In this document: piece after piece, positions 1-7,193 of the stretch
How the letters are laid out: each line of letters begins with the position of its first letter
Position numbering within the stretch: position 1 is the stretch's first letter
Assembly: GCA_016177735.1 (NCBI GenBank)
Contig: JACOUS010000038.1
Location: 1-53,568, forward strand
DNA from: Ignavibacteriales bacterium
GTDB taxonomy: Bacteria; Bacteroidota; Ignavibacteria; Ignavibacteriales; Melioribacteraceae
DNA length: 53,568 nt
Reading direction: 5' to 3'
Notes under the pieces: model-generated
Databases searched by the model: none
What the model was told of the DNA's origin: nothing
What the model saw: only the letters and a program-made list of their open reading frames with translations
Made by a program: the position numbers and the translations under genes

Positions 1-780
1 ATAAGAACCCGGTTGCTTAAATTCATCCACAAGTGTTGCTACTTCCCTTCCTAAAACATCAAATATTTTTAAACTAACATGGCTGGAAGCAGAAATCTGA
101 TAGCTTATTGTAGTCGATGGGTTAAATGGGTTGGGGTAATTGTGATGTAATTTATACTCTGTTACAATTTCTTCATTCTCTTTTATTCCAACCAATGTTC
201 CATATCCTTTCCCATTGATTCTTGCCCCAACAATCTTTTCCAAGTCATAACCATAACTTGTAACTCCAAATCCCTTTGTTATTCTCGGCCAATATGCATC
301 TACAATTTCATTCCAAGTCGTATCATTTGGAATAACTTTGGTGTCAATATAGACTTCTCTATATTCTTTCCATCCTAAGCTAATCCCAATTAGATTATTC
401 TTATCTTTTCCAGTTTCGTAAATTCCAAAGCCATATATAAAGCCCTGATCATCTGGAATCCCCTTTTCGAAAATATCTCCCTTATTAGCCAGCAAATCAA
501 AACGTACATATTCACTATCAACCGCATACTCATTATACACCATTACATATCTATTGTTAGCCACTCTCTGATATTTTCTATCATATAAGGTAAGTCTGAA
601 ATAGGTTTTACCATTTGGCATCACTGTATCACCAATTACTTCAACTTGATAATAACCATACCCATCGCCGTAGTATTCCCACTTATCACCTATGTGCAAA
701 GGGTACCAGTCTGTTGTATCTATTTGCGCATATACAAGTGTTACTGATGTAAGTAATAATAAAACTAGTATGCTTTTCAT
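1..780 (-). CDS. Secreted protein with type IX secretion C-terminal sorting domain (3' end cut off by the window edge)
   Basis: This is an open frame of 260 codons that begins at an ATG at 780 and runs off the left edge without a stop. The first 18 or so residues form a signal peptide (MKSILVLLLLTSVTLVYAQ). The middle (roughly residues 20-195) has no domain I recognise; it is rich in Tyr, Gly and Asp and looks like a surface or secreted beta-rich protein. Near the cut end it carries HNYPNPFNPSTTISYQ followed by a LKIFDVLGREVATLV segment, the hallmark of the Por secretion system C-terminal sorting domain of Ignavibacteria and Bacteroidota. Only about 15-20 residues should be missing. It lies just upstream of the end of a second protein of the same type, in the same orientation. 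The sorting domain is certain; the function is unknown. Confidence 0.85.
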   Translation of the reverse strand, partial: MKSILVLLLLTSVTLVYAQIDTTDWYPLHIGDKWEYYGDGYGYYQVEVIGDTVMPNGKTYFRLTLYDRKYQRVANNRYVMVYNEYAVDSEYVRFDLLANKGDIFEKGIPDDQGFIYGFGIYETGKDKNNLIGISLGWKEYREVYIDTKVIPNDTTWNEIVDAYWPRITKGFGVTSYGYDLEKIVGARINGKGYGTLVGIKENEEIVTEYKLHHNYPNPFNPSTTISYQISASSHVSLKIFDVLGREVATLVDEFKQPGSY

Positions 781-794
781 GCTGCTCTCCATCA

Positions 795-1664
795 TTATTT
801 CATCAAGAGTAATTTCTTTGTTTGGCTAAAGGCACTGGCGCACAAACTATAAAAGTAAACACCGTTTGGTAGTCCGCGGGCATCAAATGTTACTTCGTGT
901 TTTCCTCCTTGCTGATACTCTTCTACTAATCTTCTCACCTCCTCACCTAATGAATTGTATATTTTTAATGTTACATTTGCGCTGTTGGGCAAGTTATATT
1001 CTATGTTGGTCGCTGGATTAAACGGATTGGGATAGTTTTGATAAAGGACAAATTCTGTTGGAAGCGTTTGAATTTCTTCTTCAACATCTACAGTGCCATA
1101 AGTAACACCGTCAATAATGCAGCCTTGCAAAATTCTTACCGGACCGCTTTCATAATCGAATTCATAATATTCCCCGATACCGCTAACAAGTAATACATAA
1201 CATTCGTAAACAGTTTCTTCCGTTATTGTAGTATCTGTAAACGGGTAGGGCGGTCTATAAAATCCAATTTGTGTTACATATCGTTCTTTCCCAAAAATAT
1301 TAGCGGAATAAATTTTATCTACTCTAGCAAATGTTCCCGGCGGGTCAGTTCTTACTCTCCACGTTGCACCCGAATCTGATTCCAGCTTATAGAGTTTCCA
1401 GTTAAGAGCAAATGGAAGGTAGTATACAATGCTGACAGTATCTATTTTAAACAGTGGATTTGTTTGATAATCAGTAAATAAAAATTTACTTCCATCATTT
1501 CCTAGTGAGTCGCTATAAATCATTTGTCGTACAAATCCATGGTCGGTGCTATACTCCCAAACATTTCGTACAGCAGAAGGGAAGAAACTTGACGGGTCGG
1601 GTTTTTCTTGTGCATTAATTATGACCGATAACAAAACACAAATAATAATTATTACTCTTTTCAT
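795..1664 (-). CDS. Secreted protein with type IX secretion C-terminal sorting domain
   Basis: This protein of 289 residues starts with a signal peptide (MKRVIIIICVLLSVIINAQ) and ends with a complete Por-type sorting domain: YQNYPNPFNPATNIEY, then LKIYNSLGEEVRRLV and GVYFYSLCASAFSQTKKLLL at the C-terminus. The family pathway is export through Sec, then crossing of the outer membrane by the type IX system, with removal of the sorting domain. The middle region, about residues 25-200, has no recognisable catalytic motif. It has the same layout as the neighbouring gene at 1-780 (start 14 bases past this stop), so the two may be co-transcribed paralogues; both contain a stretch like NVWEYSTD/DKWEYYGD near the N-terminus. 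Location is well supported; function is unknown. Confidence 0.88.
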   Translation of the reverse strand: MKRVIIIICVLLSVIINAQEKPDPSSFFPSAVRNVWEYSTDHGFVRQMIYSDSLGNDGSKFLFTDYQTNPLFKIDTVSIVYYLPFALNWKLYKLESDSGATWRVRTDPPGTFARVDKIYSANIFGKERYVTQIGFYRPPYPFTDTTITEETVYECYVLLVSGIGEYYEFDYESGPVRILQGCIIDGVTYGTVDVEEEIQTLPTEFVLYQNYPNPFNPATNIEYNLPNSANVTLKIYNSLGEEVRRLVEEYQQGGKHEVTFDARGLPNGVYFYSLCASAFSQTKKLLLMK

Positions 1665-1685
1665 TGCATCTCTCCGAATTATTAA

Positions 1686-1730
1686 TCAAAACTGTACTGG
1701 TTCAGCTGTGTATTGTCTTCTTTGCTGCAT
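1686..1730 (-). pseudogene. Possible remnant of a transposase OrfA start (14 codons)
   Basis: An ATG at 1730 is preceded by a strong ribosome binding site (AAAGGAG, 6 bases before the start) and encodes MQQRRQYTAEPVQF before a stop. The first ten residues resemble the start of IS3-type OrfA proteins (basic, then R-x-Y-T/S-A-E). After TAE the match ends, so this would be a truncated relic that keeps its translation signal. It could also be a chance ORF or a short leader peptide for the gene at 1664, whose start lies 22 bases further on. Confidence 0.25.
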
Positions 1731-2269
1731 GGAATTCTCCTTTCCGCAAAAAATGATAGCGGACTAATTTTACATTATTGTAAATTTCGGTAATTCCATT
1801 TCCATCTGAAGCTTTACAGTACGGAAAAAATGATTTTTCTTTTCATGGCTCTTCTCAAATCTGTTTTTGTTAAAAAGGTTATTTGGTTTAAGAAAAAATT
1901 TATACTGCACAATTTCATTGTGCTTAAGAATTTGATAGTAATTGATTTTTTCGGGGGGGGGGTACACAACAAATGAGAATAAGATTTCATAACTGATGCC
2001 CTCAGTCTTTATTTTTTCTATCGAAAACTTAAAAACAAATTAATGATGTTTGCAATACCAAATTTTGTCATTAACAAAATTTTAATAAAAGGATATTTTG
2101 CCCTATATCGAAATGTAAATTCCATTTCAGAATCATATAAATCACAAACTCTGCAATTGTGGGGCTAATCCAGAAATAGCCTTTATTCGGATGAAAAGAT
2201 TTTTAACAGTATGGTCTCTTGCAAATAATATAAAGAAGATGCGCAGATACACAGAGAAAAAATTAACAG
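1731..2269. other. Gene-poor stretch with a 10-base G homopolymer
   Basis: No gene is convincing here. A minus-strand frame of 65 codons (1770-1967) begins at a poly-G tract of ten G (1953-1962) and reads MYPPPEKINYYQILKHNEI, then Lys/Asn-rich sequence with no known motif. The end of the stretch (about 2238-2262) holds a copy of the widespread GCGCAGATACACAGAGAAAA type of dispersed sequence, also present near 9947-9990 and 29255-29285. The G tract may be a sequencing artefact, a phase-variable tract or simple drift. Confidence 0.4.
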
Positions 2270-3577
2270 CTACAAAATTGTTTTGATTTTTCTCTTCGCT
2301 TCATTGAAGGGAATCGTTAAATAACCTATAGCGGCTATTCTTCCGAGTGTGTAAGAAATTATTGCGGCGGTAACACCTACTACATCGAAAAATTTTATTG
2401 TAACTGTAAGAATCAATACAATACCGGTAACTTCAATCAACGTTGCAAAAGAAATCGGTTTTGTGTTTCTGTTGTAAACTAAAATTGACCGCTGGAAATT
2501 TATCCATGCAGTTGTTGCCGGAAAAAATGTGTAAATCATCAACGGCAGTTTTGCAAAGTTGGTCAATTCATTTGAAAGTCCCGAAACATTTTTCAGCCAC
2601 AGTTCACTCAAAGAAGTGAAAGAAATTATGCCGAGTACAGCAACAACAGAAACTGCCAAGCCGGCTGCAAAATTTTTGAGTTTGACAAATTCATGTTCAC
2701 GTTTCATCAAAGCAACGCCGGCTTCCTGATAAGATAAACCAAATGCTCTGAAAATAAATACAAATGAATTTAGCACGGGAAGAACAGCCAGAGATTCCAA
2801 AGACATTCTGCTTTGCCCCAAAAAGAAAACAACAACCGGGTGAATTCCGAGCGAGATAAAAGATGTTAACACAAGCGGATAATAGAAACTGATAATTTCA
2901 CCATAAGAAATTTTTTTGCCGTCGTCTTCACCGCTTCTAATTTTTTTTACAATGCCCGCAGCCATAAAACGCGTAATGATTGCTTCTGCAATAACGCCGG
3001 CAGAAAGAGCCGCCGCACCAACAACAACTCCGTGGCTTTCGGAAAAAGTAAAAAGAACAAATGCCGTTAAAGACATTGCAGTCAATCTAATTACGGTTCC
3101 GTATGCAACTTTTCTCGTTAAATTATTTTTGATTAACACACCTTGATAAAATCTTCTGTAACCGATTGCCGGTGCCCACGGAATTAGCAGTGCAACTGCC
3201 ATGTGTGTTAAGTGTGCAACTCTTTCGGGCAAGTTCAAAATATCAATAAAAATGAAATCGTAAACCGGAAAGAAAATCAGCAGACTCATAAAAAGAATCA
3301 GAAGAAGGTTGAGCATGTAAACAAACGATCTCAACTTGCAGAAAGAATTTTTGTTTTCAACAAGTGCAATTGAAGCGCTCATCAGCATTATAACCGGAGA
3401 TTCAACAATTAATGCAATCGAGAATGCGACACCGTAAGCAGCCAAATTAAATTCAGGTTCCGGCATTCGTGCGATGAGTGCTGTTAAATAAGGTCCTTCA
3501 ATAGACATCATCAGCCACGTTGCGGAAAGCGGCAGCCAGAATTTTAAGATTTTTGAATAGGTAAGTTTTTGTTCCAT
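2270..3577 (-). CDS. Multi-pass membrane transporter-like protein, ANKH/MATE-like
   Basis: This protein of 435 residues has about 12 hydrophobic segments and no signal peptide. The overall pattern, two halves that each begin with a short amphipathic stretch followed by W/YPL (FWLPLSATW near residue 13 and SFYYPLVLTS near residue 230), is that of the MATE/MOP flippase superfamily. The N-terminal stretch AAYGVAFSIALIVESPVIML and the general layout recall the ANKH (progressive ankylosis) branch rather than drug-efflux MATE proteins. The substrate cannot be read from the sequence. The ATG lies 2 bases after the stop of priA, so it is probably translated from the same message; the pairing with priA looks positional rather than functional. 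An alternative is a polysaccharide flippase-like protein. Confidence 0.65.
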   Translation of the reverse strand: MEQKLTYSKILKFWLPLSATWLMMSIEGPYLTALIARMPEPEFNLAAYGVAFSIALIVESPVIMLMSASIALVENKNSFCKLRSFVYMLNLLLILFMSLLIFFPVYDFIFIDILNLPERVAHLTHMAVALLIPWAPAIGYRRFYQGVLIKNNLTRKVAYGTVIRLTAMSLTAFVLFTFSESHGVVVGAAALSAGVIAEAIITRFMAAGIVKKIRSGEDDGKKISYGEIISFYYPLVLTSFISLGIHPVVVFFLGQSRMSLESLAVLPVLNSFVFIFRAFGLSYQEAGVALMKREHEFVKLKNFAAGLAVSVVAVLGIISFTSLSELWLKNVSGLSNELTNFAKLPLMIYTFFPATTAWINFQRSILVYNRNTKPISFATLIEVTGIVLILTVTIKFFDVVGVTAAIISYTLGRIAAIGYLTIPFNEAKRKIKTIL

Positions 3578-3579
3578 GC

Positions 3580-6042
3580 TTAAACAATGCTTTGCGGATC
3601 TATATCGATAATTACTTTCACTTCTTTGAATCGTGTCTTCTGCATGTATTCTATATAAGAATTATGAATTGCGCTTCTCAGCAATTTGCCGGAAGGATCA
3701 ATTTTTCTGCTGCTCTTAATTAAAATCTGGTAACGGTACTGCCCTTTGATTCTGTAAATTGCTGCTTCCGCCGGCGGAGTCACTTTCAAATTTTTTTGAT
3801 ACTTCTTCAAATAATTAGAGAACTCTTTTATCGCAGCTTTTACACGGTCTTCTTTTTCATTTTTCATTTCGATCAAACCGAGACGTGTAAACGGAGGATA
3901 CTCGCCTTGTTCGCGCAGAGCGATTTCTTTTTCGTAAAAACCCTTGTAATCATTTTCAACAACTTTTTGGAGAACAAAATTTCTTGCATTCTCTGTTTGA
4001 ATAATTACTTCGCCTTCTTTTTCGCTTCTGCCGGCTCTGCCGGAAACTTGAGTTAACAATTGGAATGTTCTTTCGTCCGCACGGAAATCGGGAAGCCATA
4101 AAGAAGTCTCGGCAGAAATTACTCCAACTAAAGTTACGTTTGAAAAATCCAATCCCTTCGAAACCATTTGTGTGCCGACCAAAATATTTATTTCGCCTTT
4201 CCGGAAGCTGTTCAAAATTTCGCCGAGTTTTCCTTTTCTGTTGATCGAATCGGAATCGACTCTTTCTATTTTTACATCTGGCAGATAGAAATCGAGTTCG
4301 TCTTCAACCCTTTGCGTTCCGGTGCCGAAAAATTTCAGAGCAATAGAACCGCACACGGGGCAAGCTTTCGGAACATGTTTTACTATTCCGCAATAGTGGC
4401 ACTGCAAAATATTTTTGTTGATGTGATGCACCATCGAAACGGAACATTCGTCGCAAGTGATAACCTCGCCGCAGTCGTTGCAAAAAACTTGCGTTGCAAA
4501 TCCTCTCCTGTTCTGTAAGATTATCACGCTTTCTTTCTTCGTAATTCTATCGCCGACTGCATCGAGCAGAGTTTTTGAAAAGATACTTTCCATTCGTTTC
4601 TTTTTCTTTTCGAGCACAACATCAACAAGTTTTATTTCGGGAAGTTTTGCTTTGTCAATTCTTTCGGGAAGTTCGAGCAAAGTATATTTTCCGCTGAGCG
4701 CGTTGTACATGCTTTCCATCGATGGAGTAGCCGAGCCGAGTAGAACCGGGCAATTGCTAAACTTTGCTCTTATGATTGCGGAATCCCGCGCGTTGTACTT
4801 CGGCGTGATATCCTGTTGTTTGTAACTTTGATCGTGCTCTTCATCCACAACAATTAACCCAACATTACGAAGCGGCGCAAACAATGCCGAACGCGGACCG
4901 ATTACAACTTTGTATTTGCCGTTGATTATTCCTCGCCAAGTATCGTAGCGTTCGCCCAAAGACATTTTGCTGTGAAATACCGCAGTGAGTTCTCCGAAAT
5001 GATTTACAAACCGTGATGTGATTTGCGGCGTTAAAGAAATTTCAGGCACAAGTATGATTACATCTTTCCCTTTGTTGACTGCCTTTTTTGCAAGCTCGAT
5101 ATAAACTTCGGTCTTGCCGCTTCCGGTTACGCCATGCAGTAGAAATGTTTCAAACTTGCCGGATGATAATGTTTCACCGGCACGATCAACTACAATTTTT
5201 TGCGGTGCACTGAGTTGTACTTTCTTGTTGGCTTCTTTGTACGTCTCGGAATAAACGCGCTCTATTTCTTTATCGTAAATTTTTATGAAGTTTTTCTTTT
5301 CAAGACCATTAACCGTTGATGCGCTCGTTTTTGTTTTCCCCAGAAGTTCGCTCAATGCGATGTCGGTTTTGTTCGATAACAATTCAAGCAGAACTACGAC
5401 TTGCTTCGGAGATTTTTTTTCTATTGCCGGAATCAAATCATAAATTTCATCGAGCGGCTTATTCAATCCGGCGAACTTTTGTGTTTTAACCCGGACTTTT
5501 GCACTGCCGGTTTCATTCAAAATTGAAACCGCACCGGCTTTCTCAAGTCTGTTCAAAACCGAATGGATGTTTTTGCTCTTCACTTCTTTTTGAATTTGCG
5601 ATATGCTGAAAACTTCTTTTTGCGTGAGTACTGCAAGCACTTTTGCTTTCAGAGAAGTTTTCTTTTTTTCTTTTTCGAGAAGTTCTTCGCAGTAATCGAG
5701 ATCGGAGACAATTTTTCTTTTCGATTCGACTTCGGTTCCGTACGGCACAGAATTTTTTAGTGCTTCGCCGGTTGAACTGATATAGTAATCGGAAATCCAT
5801 TCGTAAAATTTCAGAGCGCGTTCATCAAAGATCGGGTTCTCATCAAGTACATCTTTTACGTTTTTGATTTTTTCTTTTATATCGGTTGTTTCGGAAATGC
5901 CAATTACAAAACCGGTGAGAACTCTTTTTCCAAACGGCACAACAACTCGTACTCCGATTTTGACAGAAGTTTCAAACTCAGCCGGAATCGAGTAAGTAAA
6001 AGCATTTCTAAACGGCAGCGGAAATACAACCTGGCAATACAT
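3580..6042 (-). CDS. priA: Primosomal protein N' (replication restart helicase PriA)
   Basis: At 820 residues this is a full-length PriA. The N-terminal 3' DNA-binding domain (about residues 1-105) is followed by a winged-helix region. The helicase core shows Walker A in HGVTGSGKTEVYIE (near residue 305), the DEEHDQSYKQ box, GSATPSMES, and the C-terminal helicase motifs VGTQMVSKGLDF and QVSGRAGRSEKEG. Between the two helicase lobes eight cysteines in CNDCGEVITCDEC ... CHYC ... CPVC bind the two structural zinc ions typical of PriA. The protein reloads the replicative helicase at stalled forks. The start ATG at 6042 is preceded by a 500-base intergenic repeat island. A transporter-like gene follows 2 bases after its stop. 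Confidence 0.97.
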   Translation of the reverse strand: MYCQVVFPLPFRNAFTYSIPAEFETSVKIGVRVVVPFGKRVLTGFVIGISETTDIKEKIKNVKDVLDENPIFDERALKFYEWISDYYISSTGEALKNSVPYGTEVESKRKIVSDLDYCEELLEKEKKKTSLKAKVLAVLTQKEVFSISQIQKEVKSKNIHSVLNRLEKAGAVSILNETGSAKVRVKTQKFAGLNKPLDEIYDLIPAIEKKSPKQVVVLLELLSNKTDIALSELLGKTKTSASTVNGLEKKNFIKIYDKEIERVYSETYKEANKKVQLSAPQKIVVDRAGETLSSGKFETFLLHGVTGSGKTEVYIELAKKAVNKGKDVIILVPEISLTPQITSRFVNHFGELTAVFHSKMSLGERYDTWRGIINGKYKVVIGPRSALFAPLRNVGLIVVDEEHDQSYKQQDITPKYNARDSAIIRAKFSNCPVLLGSATPSMESMYNALSGKYTLLELPERIDKAKLPEIKLVDVVLEKKKKRMESIFSKTLLDAVGDRITKKESVIILQNRRGFATQVFCNDCGEVITCDECSVSMVHHINKNILQCHYCGIVKHVPKACPVCGSIALKFFGTGTQRVEDELDFYLPDVKIERVDSDSINRKGKLGEILNSFRKGEINILVGTQMVSKGLDFSNVTLVGVISAETSLWLPDFRADERTFQLLTQVSGRAGRSEKEGEVIIQTENARNFVLQKVVENDYKGFYEKEIALREQGEYPPFTRLGLIEMKNEKEDRVKAAIKEFSNYLKKYQKNLKVTPPAEAAIYRIKGQYRYQILIKSSRKIDPSGKLLRSAIHNSYIEYMQKTRFKEVKVIIDIDPQSIV

Positions 6043-6090
6043 TCTTAATTTCTACTTCCTAAAATTTTTTGTGAGATTTCTCTATTGTTG

Positions 6091-6333
6091 TTAATTACTG
6101 GAGTTACGCAAAATCTGCATTTATATAATTTTTAATTGCCACGACCTTCAGGTCGTGGAAGTATATTCACAAAGAAAAAGTGGCTTTAGCCACATTTTAA
6201 GGACAATTTGGGCTAAAGCCCATTATCAGGTCATCATTAAACACCGACATATCACCGCGGAGCGGGATCCCGTTTACGCGGGAAATGTCGGGGCAATAAA
6301 AAAAATAGACTTTGCGTAACTCCAGTTAATTAA
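6091..6333. repeat. Island bounded by about 26-base imperfect inverted repeats (MITE-like)
   Basis: The left end (6091-6116) and the right end (6308-6333) are inverted copies that differ at only two or three positions; the shared core is CTGGAGTTACGCAAA. Inside are further stem-loops: CCACGACC/GGTCGTGG around 6138-6158, GTGGCTTTAGCCAC at 6180-6193, GGGCTAAAGCCC at 6210-6221 and the larger stem at 6244-6291. No ORF is present. This looks like a non-autonomous repeat or a nest of REP-type elements. On the minus strand, a 49-codon frame (6423-6274) starting with a signal-like MFFTFILANALVPNLD and a His/Glu cluster runs into the element; it may be a small gene cut by it. The rest of the gap 6334-6561 shows nothing else. 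Confidence 0.6.
6244..6291. repeat. Palindromic repeat, copy A of a family with exchanged stem arms
   Basis: The arms CCGACAT (6244-6250) and ATGTCGG (6285-6291) enclose a core containing GCGGGATCCCGTTTACGCGG. A second copy at 46593-46644 has the same core but different arms that remain complementary (CCACGAGAT/ATCTCGTGG). Confidence 0.65.
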
Positions 6334-6561
6334 TTTATCCTCTTGCTCGTGCTCATGATCTTTCTCCTTTGTTTGATCAAGATTAGGAACAAGAGCATTA
6401 GCAAGAATAAAAGTGAAAAACATTGGAAATCATTTTTGATTCAGCCTCATTAATGAGGTGGTTTACAAAATCAAATATATCAATTCGGATTTTGTTTTCA
6501 TTGCTTAAAATTCAAAAGCTGCATAATTTTGTCTGTTCATAAAATTATAGGGGAGTAAAAA

Positions 6562-7011
6562 ATGATCCGCACGAAGATTCTTGCTGTACTATTTATTTTA
6601 GCTGTAACATTAACAACAAAAGCCGGCGAAGAAAAATACGGCAAGCAAATTATGTTGAAAGAGAAAACTTCCGTCTCTGCAATTCTTGCAAATCCAGAAG
6701 AGTTTAAAGGCAAAACTGTTTTGGTTGAAGGCAAAGTTCTCGCAGTCTGCCAAAACATGGGCTGCTGGATTGAAATATCCGGCGAAAAAGAGAACGAAAA
6801 AATTATGATCAAAGTTGAAGACGGTGTAATTGTATTCCCGAAAGATGCGAAAGGGAAAACCGCACTTGTTGAAGGAACCGTTGCCGAAGTTCTGCCGAAA
6901 GCCGAAGCAGAAGAACACGAAGGTCATGAAAAGGAACATGAAGGAGACGATGCATGCTCACCAAAAGAAAAGACTTATAGAATTAACGGGATCGGTGCTG
7001 TTATAAAATAG
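6562..7011 (+). CDS. Periplasmic DUF4920-type protein
   Basis: This 149-residue protein has a signal peptide (MIRTKILAVLFILAVTLTTKA) and one OB-like domain with the DUF4920 pattern: KYGKQIMLKEKTSVSAIL, then FKGKTVLVEGKVLAVCQNMG ending in GCW, and KGKTALVEGTVAEVLPK. The Cys-x4-Gly-Cys-Trp motif (residues about 69-75) is the conserved hallmark of the family and suggests metal or redox chemistry, though the family has no proven role that I know of. Towards the C-terminus there is a His/Glu-rich segment (EEHEGHEKEHEGDDAC) that could bind metal. A preceding GGGGAG gives a good ribosome binding site. The gene stands alone, followed by a strong hairpin at 7024-7052. Confidence 0.8.
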   Translation: MIRTKILAVLFILAVTLTTKAGEEKYGKQIMLKEKTSVSAILANPEEFKGKTVLVEGKVLAVCQNMGCWIEISGEKENEKIMIKVEDGVIVFPKDAKGKTALVEGTVAEVLPKAEAEEHEGHEKEHEGDDACSPKEKTYRINGIGAVIK

Positions 7012-7023
7012 TTTTAGCAGAAG

Positions 7024-7052
7024 TGTAGGTCGATCATGCTGATCGGCCTACA
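7024..7052. repeat. 13-base-pair hairpin after the DUF4920 gene
   Basis: TGTAGGTCGATCA (7024-7036), a TGC loop and the complementary arm 7040-7052 form a nearly perfect stem with one G-T pair. No T run follows, so it is more likely a REP-type palindrome than a classical terminator, though it could shield the 3' end of the message. The GTAGGTCGA motif recurs at 10951. Confidence 0.6.
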
Positions 7053-7193
7053 TTAAATAAGAGAAAAAATTCACTCCATTTTTAGTCCTTGAACTTCACC
7101 TACTTTCTTTTTTATGTTAGAACCAAACTTCTAACGAAGCGTCTAAAAGGCGCTGAGTTTTTCAGCCATTCACAAATCAAATCGAGGGATTTT

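Noticed and set aside
4168-4825. Two plus-strand frames inside priA (116 and 122 codons)
   Set aside because: They are antisense shadows of conserved PriA helicase and zinc-binding motifs and have no domain or plausible start signal.
7089-7193. 35-residue N-terminal extension of the M16 protease
   Set aside because: It starts with TTG without a ribosome binding site and would bury the obvious signal peptide that begins at 7194.
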